A stretch of DNA of 64,000 bases from contig DOPM01000029.1 of NCBI GenBank assembly GCA_003513495.1, forward strand, positions 124,001 to 188,000, in the 5' to 3' direction. Made by a program: the position numbers and the translations under genes. The notes below the pieces were generated by a model that was given only the letters and a program-made list of their open reading frames with translations, had not been told where the DNA came from and searched no databases. Each line of letters begins with the position of its first letter. Position 1 is the first letter of the stretch. Below, in pieces: positions 58,154 to 64,000 of the stretch. The stretch is from Desulfosporosinus sp. Lineage in GTDB: Bacteria > Bacillota > Desulfitobacteriia > Desulfitobacteriales > Desulfitobacteriaceae.

Positions 58154-58999
58154 GTGGCAGGAGTACGCGATATTCGTCGCCGGATCCGCAGTGTACGGAA
58201 TATGCAGCAGATCACCAAGGCGATGAAAATGGTTTCCGCAGCCAAACTCAGAAAAGCCCAACAAAAACTTGGTGCTGCCCGTCCATATGCCAACCAATTA
58301 CAAGGGGTTCTGGAACGTCTAGCACAAGCTCCTGGAGATACAGTTCATCCGCTTTTAGTAAAGCGGCCTGTACAAAAGGTGGTTTATGTGTTAATTACGT
58401 CAGACCGTGGTCTTTGCGGAGGATATAATGCAAACCTGATTCGCATGACCGCTGGTTTGATCGCCGAAACACCGCAAGAAGTTAAGTTGGTGACGGTTGG
58501 CCGCAGAGGTCGAGATTTCTTCCGACGCGGTAAAACAGAGTTTTTGGCTGAGTTTGTAGCGCTTGGAGATGAACCAAGTTATAATCAAGCGAAAGAAATA
58601 GCCCAGGAAGTAGTACGACTCTATGAGCAAGGTGAAGCGGATGAGGTTTATCTCATGTATACCGAGTTCGTAAGCGCCATTACTCAGAGACCTACACAAG
58701 TCAAATTACTTCCCATCGAAAAGCCTGAAGGCAAACAAAGTAAACAGTATATTTTTGAACCGTCTCCAGACGAGATCCTGGCAAGCTTGTTACCGAAGTA
58801 TGTGGAAACGCAGATCTTCCGGTCAATCCTTGAAGGAAAAGCAAGCGAACAAGGGGCTAGGATGACGGCCATGAGTTCGGCAACAGATAATGCCAAGGAC
58901 ATGATTGACCGGTTGTCGCTGGCCATGAACAGAGCACGACAGGCGGCGATTACTAAGGAAATATCTGAAATTGTCGGCGGAGCAGCTGCTTTAGAATAA
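58154..58999 (+). CDS. atpG: ATP synthase F1 subunit gamma
   Basis: Central rotor shaft of 281 residues. N-terminal helix AGVRDIRRRIRSVRNMQQITKAMKMVSAAKLRKAQ and the C-terminal helix ATDNAKDMIDRLSLAMNRARQAAITKEISEIVGGAAAL form the coiled coil inside the alpha3-beta3 ring. VLITSDRGLCGGYN is the conserved core. GTG 58154 gives the usual MAGVRDI start; GTG 58145, three codons upstream, lies very close behind AGGAG and is an alternative. Confidence 0.95.
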   Translation: MAGVRDIRRRIRSVRNMQQITKAMKMVSAAKLRKAQQKLGAARPYANQLQGVLERLAQAPGDTVHPLLVKRPVQKVVYVLITSDRGLCGGYNANLIRMTAGLIAETPQEVKLVTVGRRGRDFFRRGKTEFLAEFVALGDEPSYNQAKEIAQEVVRLYEQGEADEVYLMYTEFVSAITQRPTQVKLLPIEKPEGKQSKQYIFEPSPDEILASLLPKYVETQIFRSILEGKASEQGARMTAMSSATDNAKDMIDRLSLAMNRARQAAITKEISEIVGGAAALE

Positions 59000-59035
59000 G
59001 CTGCCGGAAATACCCAATAAGGAGGTTTCGCGCCT

Positions 59036-60433
59036 GTGAAGAACGGCAAGGTTTTGCAAGTCTTGGGACCGGTAGTTGACGTTATGTTTGAGCCTGATGA
59101 ACTGCCGGAAATATATACTGCCATCAAGGTTATAGTTCCCGAGAAGAAGATTAATATCACCTTAGAAGTAGCCCAACATCTCGGGAATGACACAGTACGC
59201 TGTGTTGCAATGTCCTCGACTGACGGTCTGCAAAGGGGCATTGAGGCGATAAATACTGGTGCACCTATTACAGTTCCTGTCGGCCCCGCCACATTGGGCC
59301 GAATGGTTAGTGTTTTAGGAGAACAAATTGATGGCGTTGGGGACATTAAGTCGGATACTAATTATCCGATTCACCGCCCAGCTCCGGCTTTTGAAGATCA
59401 AGAGCCATCTACCCGGATTTTGGAGACTGGTATTAAAGTTATCGACTTATTAGCACCCTATTCTAAGGGTGGAAAAATCGGACTCTTCGGCGGTGCTGGT
59501 GTTGGTAAGACTGTATTGATTATGGAACTTATTAACAATATTGCTAAGCAACACGGTGGTATCTCAGTATTCGCCGGTGTTGGAGAGCGGACTCGTGAAG
59601 GAAATGACCTTTATCACGAAATGAAAGAGTCAGGCGTTATTGATAAGACCGCTATGGTGTTCGGTCAAATGAACGAACCCCCCGGAGCTCGTCTCCGTGT
59701 TGGTCTGACAGGATTGACTATGGCTGAGTATTTCCGTGATGAACAAGGTCAAGACGTGTTGCTCTTTATTGACAACATCTTCCGCTTCACGCAAGCTGGA
59801 TCTGAGGTTTCGGCTCTGCTCGGTCGGATGCCTTCCGCCGTTGGTTATCAACCGACGCTGGCTACAGAGATGGGTCAATTACAAGAGCGGATTACCTCCA
59901 CTCGTAATGGATCTATTACATCCGTACAAGCAATTTACGTGCCTGCTGACGACCTGACTGACCCTGCTCCAGCAACAGCTTTTGCTCACTTGGATGCTAA
60001 AACAGTTCTGTCCCGGGCTATTGCTGAAATCGGGATTTATCCCGCTGTTGACCCGTTGGACTCAACCTCACGGATTCTTTCACCCTTAGTACTCGGTGAA
60101 GAACATTATGCCGTTGCTCGACAAGTTCAACAAATTCTGCAAAAATACAAAGAGCTGCAGGATATCATTGCAATTCTGGGTATGGATGAGCTCTCCGAAG
60201 AAGAAAAACTCATTGTGGCCAGAGCTCGTAAGATCCAGCGTTTCTTGTCACAACCATTCTTTGTTGCAGAAAACTTTACGGGTTCACCTGGAAAGTATGT
60301 GCCTTTGAAAGACACAATTCGTGGCTTTAAGGAAATTGCGGATGGGAAATATGATGACATTTCAGAGGCAGCCTTCCTTATGGTGGGCCCCATTGAAGAG
60401 GTCATTGAAAAAGCCAAGAAAATGGGGGCGTAA
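59036..60433 (+). CDS. atpD: ATP synthase F1 subunit beta
   Basis: Catalytic subunit of 465 residues. The P-loop GGAGVGKTVLIMELI is near 152, the catalytic Glu is in GVGERTREGNDLY near 184, and LLFIDNIFRFTQAGSEVSALLGRMPSAVGYQPTLATEMG spans 240-280 with the DELSEED equivalent DELSEEEKL near 384. GTG start with AATAAGGAGG eleven bases upstream. All residues needed for ATP synthesis are in place. Confidence 0.98.
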   Translation: MKNGKVLQVLGPVVDVMFEPDELPEIYTAIKVIVPEKKINITLEVAQHLGNDTVRCVAMSSTDGLQRGIEAINTGAPITVPVGPATLGRMVSVLGEQIDGVGDIKSDTNYPIHRPAPAFEDQEPSTRILETGIKVIDLLAPYSKGGKIGLFGGAGVGKTVLIMELINNIAKQHGGISVFAGVGERTREGNDLYHEMKESGVIDKTAMVFGQMNEPPGARLRVGLTGLTMAEYFRDEQGQDVLLFIDNIFRFTQAGSEVSALLGRMPSAVGYQPTLATEMGQLQERITSTRNGSITSVQAIYVPADDLTDPAPATAFAHLDAKTVLSRAIAEIGIYPAVDPLDSTSRILSPLVLGEEHYAVARQVQQILQKYKELQDIIAILGMDELSEEEKLIVARARKIQRFLSQPFFVAENFTGSPGKYVPLKDTIRGFKEIADGKYDDISEAAFLMVGPIEEVIEKAKKMGA

Positions 60434-60436
60434 GCC

Positions 60437-60844
60437 ATGGCAGGAACATTCTCTCTACGCATAGTCTCTCCAGAAGGGAACTTATTGAAGGAAGATGTTG
60501 AGTTTGTTGTTCTCCCAGGTGGAATGGGTGAGTTAGGGATTTTACCAAACCACGCACCCTTAATTGCAGGTCTGGATGTAGGGGTTATACGTTACACCCG
60601 CTCAGGTTCAACTAAGCATGCTGCGATTGCTGGCGGATTTGTTGAAGTCGTTGACAATCAGGCTATCGTACTCGCAGATACTGCAGAACTTGGTGAAGCA
60701 ATTGATCTTAAACGTGCAATGGAAGCTAAAGAGCGTGCTATGAAACGATTAGCTGCTCGCACCAACGAAATTGATGTGCGACGCGCCGAGTATGCTTTGC
60801 GAAGAGCTATAGCACGGATCAGTGCTTCAGGAGATAAAAAATAA
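60437..60844 (+). CDS. atpC: ATP synthase F1 subunit epsilon
   Basis: 135-residue rotor subunit with an N-terminal beta-sandwich (FSLRIVSPEGNLLKEDVEFVVLPGGMGELGILPNHAPLIAGL) and a C-terminal helix-turn-helix (about 88-133, LKRAMEAKERAMKRLAAR) that can act as an inhibitory arm. It starts 3 bp after atpD and ends the operon before a terminator. Confidence 0.96.
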   Translation: MAGTFSLRIVSPEGNLLKEDVEFVVLPGGMGELGILPNHAPLIAGLDVGVIRYTRSGSTKHAAIAGGFVEVVDNQAIVLADTAELGEAIDLKRAMEAKERAMKRLAARTNEIDVRRAEYALRRAIARISASGDKK

Positions 60845-60878
60845 GCTAATATAGCTTAACTTCATAGTTAAATGATGA

Positions 60879-60906
60879 AGGCCCTCATAACTGGGGGCTT
60901 TTTTCT
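60879..60906 (+). terminator. Rho-independent terminator of the atp operon
   Basis: A GCCCTC/GGGGGC-type stem around ATAACT is followed by TTTTTTCTGTTTTT. Confidence 0.9.
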
Positions 60907-61020
60907 GTTTTTAATTCACGAAAATAATAAAAAATAAGTAAAAATCGAGATGAAGAATGTTAGCTTTCTCACTATTTGGTAAAACTAAGATTGATACCAG
61001 AAAGAGAGAGAGGAAACAAT

Positions 61021-61692
61021 ATGCTCGCGAGTTACGGAGCCTTAAATGCTTTTCGTACAAGGCATATTAGGGCAATAATAATATCAATCATCTGGGGGCT
61101 AATGATTGGCCTTGGAATCTATACTAATGCGATGAGTTCAATGAAAGAAAATGAAACGATTTATCTAAGTAAGCAAGAGGTCCCCCTATTACTGAACTCA
61201 GGATTAGCAGAGTCTGAGAAGGCAGATGTTAGCATAATTCTTTGGTTTGAAAATAGTGAAATACCATTTAATATTTTAACAAGTAAGCCCACATTGGATT
61301 GGGTATGGTCTTATAAAGAACTTCAGATACCAAACGAAAAAGGTTCATTTACACTGACGGGGCAACATCTAATAGATAAAAATGAAGAACAAATTCTATT
61401 TGCATGGTATACTACTATGGCGCCACAAATTGAAAGTGCAGGCGGCAGAATTTATCTGGATGAGCGTGTCCCACAGACCATAGATATATCAGCTTATCTG
61501 AGCCAGATAAATGCCATCCCTACTCAATATATTCTCTCGGATAATATAATGTCTACTGCGGCCTATCAAGATACAATAGAAACAAGTGTTATGGCCGGTC
61601 AAGACAAGATTAACATCCAACTATTAAGTCGTGGTAGGAATATTGAGGGGCAATCTGTTCTAGCAATTCCCGTTTTGCTCAAACAATTCTAG
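61021..61692 (+). CDS. ywmB: Membrane-anchored YwmB-like (TATA-box-like fold) protein
   Basis: 223-residue protein with one N-terminal transmembrane segment (IRAIIISIIWGLMIGLGIYTNAM) and an extracytoplasmic domain that ends in LSRGRNIEGQSVLAIPVLLKQF. ATG 61021 follows GAGAGAGGAAAC. The position between atpC and murA-spoIID is that of ywmB in B. subtilis, and size and topology agree with that family. I base the name mainly on this synteny. The function is unknown, and a sporulation or envelope link is only suggested by its neighbours. Confidence 0.72.
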   Translation: MLASYGALNAFRTRHIRAIIISIIWGLMIGLGIYTNAMSSMKENETIYLSKQEVPLLLNSGLAESEKADVSIILWFENSEIPFNILTSKPTLDWVWSYKELQIPNEKGSFTLTGQHLIDKNEEQILFAWYTTMAPQIESAGGRIYLDERVPQTIDISAYLSQINAIPTQYILSDNIMSTAAYQDTIETSVMAGQDKINIQLLSRGRNIEGQSVLAIPVLLKQF

Positions 61693-61800
61693 AGTTTACT
61701 ATAAGAAAAAAGTCGAAATTATGCAGGAAAAGTAATAGGCTAAATAGAATATTATCAAGTCGTAAAATAAATAGGCTAGGATAGGGGGTGTCTTCAGAAT

Positions 61801-63060
61801 TTGAGTAAGCTTACAGTTACAGGCGGTAAACCACTTGAGGGGACAATCACCGTAAGCGGTGCAAAAAATGCAGTTCTTCCAATTATCGCAGCAAGTTTGT
61901 TATGTAAAGAACCAATAAGGTTAGATGACGCTCCGGACTTGTTAGATGTTAATGTAATGAATCGGGTAATTTCAGCGTTGGGAGCAACGGTGGAGCGCAA
62001 CGGCTCAACACTGAACATCCATGCCCGTGAGATAGAAAGTATTGAGGCCCCCTACGACCTTGTTTCTCAGATGAGAGCGTCCATCGTCACTATGGGCCCG
62101 TTATTAGCTAGAAAAGGCCACGTACGAATTTCTCATCCTGGGGGATGTGCTATTGGGTCTCGTCCAATTAATTGGCATCTTAAGGGCTTGGAAGCTTTAG
62201 GTGCTGAGGTTAAAATGGATCATGGGTTTTTAGATGTGTCAACAAAGGGTTTAAAAGGAGCTCGAATTTACCTAGATTATCCAAGCGTAGGAGCTACAGA
62301 AAATATAATGATGGCTGCATCCATGGCCCAAGGAACAACATTGATAGAGAATGCTGCTCAAGAGCCAGAGATTGTTGATTTGGCCACCTTTCTGAACGAG
62401 ATGGGCGGTAAGGTACGGGGCGCAGGCACCAGTATAATCTATATTGAAGGGGTTCCAGAATTTCATAGTACGACTCACACAGTGATTCCAGATCGTATTG
62501 AGGCAGGGAGTTATTTGCTTTTGGCTGCAGCAACAGGTGGAGATGTCTTAGTTCAAAATGTAATAGCAGACCATTTAAAGCCTTTGATAGCTAAGATGGA
62601 AGAAGCAGGAATTCGCATGATGGAAGAAGATGACGGGATTCGAATAAGTGGTAACGGAATTTACAGCGCCGTCGATATCAAAACTCAGGTTCATCCGGGA
62701 TTTCCTACAGATTTACAGGCACCCTTTATGGCCTTTTTAACACGGGCAAGGGGAACGGGTTTAATCACTGAGACGGTCTTTGAAAATCGCTTTATGCATG
62801 TCGATGAGCTCAAACGAATGGGAGCAGATATCAAGATTGAAGGCCGGAGCGCTATTGTTCAAGGAATAGAACGCTTAAACGCCGCACCAGTGACTGCGAC
62901 GGATTTGCGCGCTGGAGCAGCCCTTATACTGGCAGCCTTGACCGCGGAAGGAAAAACAAGTATTCGAGGGATTCATCACATTGATCGAGGCTATGAAATG
63001 GTTGAGAAAAAACTGTCTCGACTAGGTGCCAATATTATTCGAGAGGAAGAGTCGGTTTAA
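61801..63060 (+). CDS. murA: UDP-N-acetylglucosamine 1-carboxyvinyltransferase
   Basis: First committed enzyme of peptidoglycan synthesis; it transfers enolpyruvate from PEP to UDP-GlcNAc. The length of 419 residues and the EPSP-synthase-like inside-out barrel are standard. GAKNAVLPIIAA near 21 carries the Lys-Asn pair. The catalytic Cys116 in HPGGCAIGSRP is intact, the residue attacked by fosfomycin. TTG 61801 has GGGGGTG about ten bases upstream. It has its own terminator and is followed by spoIID, as in B. subtilis murAA. Confidence 0.97.
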   Translation: MSKLTVTGGKPLEGTITVSGAKNAVLPIIAASLLCKEPIRLDDAPDLLDVNVMNRVISALGATVERNGSTLNIHAREIESIEAPYDLVSQMRASIVTMGPLLARKGHVRISHPGGCAIGSRPINWHLKGLEALGAEVKMDHGFLDVSTKGLKGARIYLDYPSVGATENIMMAASMAQGTTLIENAAQEPEIVDLATFLNEMGGKVRGAGTSIIYIEGVPEFHSTTHTVIPDRIEAGSYLLLAAATGGDVLVQNVIADHLKPLIAKMEEAGIRMMEEDDGIRISGNGIYSAVDIKTQVHPGFPTDLQAPFMAFLTRARGTGLITETVFENRFMHVDELKRMGADIKIEGRSAIVQGIERLNAAPVTATDLRAGAALILAALTAEGKTSIRGIHHIDRGYEMVEKKLSRLGANIIREEESV

Positions 63061-63078
63061 TAGCAGTATTCCTCATCA

Positions 63079-63104
63079 TAGGGGCAATTCATGAATTACC
63101 CCTA
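63079..63104. repeat. Dispersed palindrome family, copy 4
   Basis: TAGGGGCAATTCA / TGAATTACCCCTA directly after murA. It carries the same single C/A mismatch as copy 3 but the G-C pairs of copy 1. Confidence 0.85.
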
Positions 63105-63106
63105 CT

Positions 63107-63146
63107 AAAGAACAAGAAGTAGATTATTCTGCTCTTGTTCTTTTTG
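63107..63146 (+). terminator. Rho-independent terminator after murA
   Basis: AAGAACAAGA pairs with TCTTGTTCTT across a loop of about 17 bases with further partial pairing, followed by TTTTTG. Confidence 0.82.
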
Positions 63147-63159
63147 CATCTATTCTATG

Positions 63160-63188
63160 CCATATTCTATTACCCTGTTGCATAGATT
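63160..63188 (+). promoter_or_regulatory. Sigma-E-type promoter for spoIID
   Basis: CATATT (63161-63166), a 14-bp gap and CATAGATT (63181-63188) fit the mother-cell sigma-E consensus (CATATT-14-CATACA.T) with one or two differences. spoIID is a known sigma-E gene in Bacillus. Confidence 0.7.
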
Positions 63189-63220
63189 TAAGCAAAATGC
63201 TTGTACTGCAGGAGGTTTCA

Positions 63221-64000
63221 ATGAAAAAAGACTGGATATGGCTAATTGCATTGTCAATCTGCATAGTTTTCGTGATCCCATGGAGCGTCGTGCGCTGGCA
63301 TAAGGAAACCATCGACTCGGGGGGAATCCAGATTAGGGTTTTGATGCCTGATGGAAGTGTTGAAGACTTAGCCCTTGAGAACTATCTACTGGGGGTTGTT
63401 GCTGCAGAAATGCCAGCAGAGTTTGAATTAGAAGCACTCAAGGCCCAGGCCATAGCAGCCCGGACCTATGCAGCAAAGCGAATAGAGCAAAGCAACCAAA
63501 CGGATCTTGGTTACCATGTTGATACGACGGTGAAGACTCAAGCATGGATATCGGAGGCCCAAATGAGAAAAAAATGGGGTCTTTTAAACTACTGGCGTTA
63601 TCATAGCAAGCTACAAAAGGCAGTACTTGGGACACGTGGCTTGATTCTAGTATTCAATGGAGACTATATCGAAGCATTTTATCATAGCAGCAGCGGAAGA
63701 AAGCCGACAGAACGATCGGAGGAGGTATGGAGTACATCAAGGCCGTATTTGCAAAATATCAGTTCAGGAGAGGAAAACCTACAACGATATGTTAAGAAAA
63801 TGACCTTTACGCCCCAAGAACTCTACAAGAAGCTGGGCCTTAAGGAATCGCCGCGTTCCTTGACTTCGGGTGATTTTCAAGTATTGGTACGGACCTCAGT
63901 CGGAAGAGCTAAAAGTATTAGAGTACTGGGCAGAGTGTATCCAGCAAATCAACTTCGTGGCTTGTTAGGGCTATCTTCAACGGACATAGAATGGGATATA
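63221..64000 (+). CDS. spoIID: Stage II sporulation protein D (partial, runs off the window)
   Basis: Membrane-anchored lytic transglycosylase that removes septal peptidoglycan during engulfment. The visible 260 residues start MKKDWIWLIALSICIVFVIPW (membrane anchor), followed by the SpoIID domain with LENYLLGVVAAEMPAEFELEALKAQAIAARTYA, in which the catalytic Glu is in AAEMP near 69. GRKPTERSEEVW and a further repeat follow. AGGAGG precedes the ATG. No stop occurs before base 64000. It lies behind a sigma-E-like promoter and downstream of murA. Confidence 0.95.
   Translation, partial: MKKDWIWLIALSICIVFVIPWSVVRWHKETIDSGGIQIRVLMPDGSVEDLALENYLLGVVAAEMPAEFELEALKAQAIAARTYAAKRIEQSNQTDLGYHVDTTVKTQAWISEAQMRKKWGLLNYWRYHSKLQKAVLGTRGLILVFNGDYIEAFYHSSSGRKPTERSEEVWSTSRPYLQNISSGEENLQRYVKKMTFTPQELYKKLGLKESPRSLTSGDFQVLVRTSVGRAKSIRVLGRVYPANQLRGLLGLSSTDIEWDI

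Noticed and set aside
58684..59346. Minus-strand 220-codon frame across the atpG-atpD junction
   Set aside because: It lies antisense to two unmistakable genes, has no ribosome site and its composition is that of a shadow frame.

Overview
The window is about 64 kb of chromosome from a low-to-medium-GC, spore-forming Firmicute. Gene order and content (SCIFF peptide plus radical SAM maturase, an M-box-controlled Nramp-related transporter, sleB-ypeB, spo0F, spoIID, a proton-type ATP synthase operon) fit the Peptococcaceae/Desulfitobacteriaceae. A Desulfosporosinus- or Desulfitobacterium-like species is my best guess; this is inference, since no rRNA is present. Many genes start with TTG or GTG behind strong purine-rich ribosome binding sites. 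I see no phage, transposase, CRISPR array or obvious genomic island. Nearly everything is core genome, so the interest lies mostly in regulatory RNAs, repeats and a few unusual genes.

Layout. 1-6.2 kb: the tail of a probable Lon-family protease, dnaB, an FAD-dependent oxidoreductase, purB, purA and tRNA-Lys. 6.2-12.4 kb: a chemoreceptor behind a cyclic-di-GMP-I riboswitch, tRNA-Glu, tRNA-Phe and tRNA-Gly each reached from a near-consensus promoter, a PhoH-type ATPase, a secreted coiled-coil DUF5667 protein and a DUF421 membrane protein. 12.5-15.5 kb, minus strand: a magnesium module consisting of an M-box riboswitch with terminator, a 29-residue leader ORF, a soluble PRC-MgtE_N-CBS protein and an Nramp-related transporter. 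15.6-20.2 kb: SCIFF and its maturase, a TPR protein, walJ and an HtrA protease. 20.5-32.7 kb: glnS, a COG1915-type protein, cell-wall hydrolases, ybaK, a diacylglycerol glucosyltransferase-like gene, a radical SAM gene, a DUF1836 regulator with its own operator, nfeD-floA and the germination pair sleB-ypeB.

32.8-53.7 kb follows the B. subtilis ywiB-argS / rpoE-pyrG-spo0F-fba-tal / glpX-rpmE-prfA-prmC-ywlC-mntP-ywlE-rpiB-ywlG-glyA-upp-comEB-mnaA order closely. The insertions are a FemX-like/alanine racemase pair and a Cys-rich protein that overlaps fba. 53.8-64 kb is the atp operon (atpZ-I-B-E-F-H-A-G-D-C) followed by ywmB-murA-spoIID; spoIID is cut by the window end and has a sigma-E-like promoter.

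The items most worth a second look are: (i) the split magnesium system, in which the MgtE cytosolic sensor is a separate protein coupled to an Nramp-type membrane partner; (ii) an unidentified, highly structured leader with a tandem 15-nt duplication in front of the ywiB-argS pair; (iii) a 3 x 33-bp tandem repeat after spo0F whose inverted repeat shows compensatory changes; (iv) a four-copy dispersed 28-bp palindrome, also with paired changes; and (v) a promoter/operator/hairpin unit between rpoE and pyrG.
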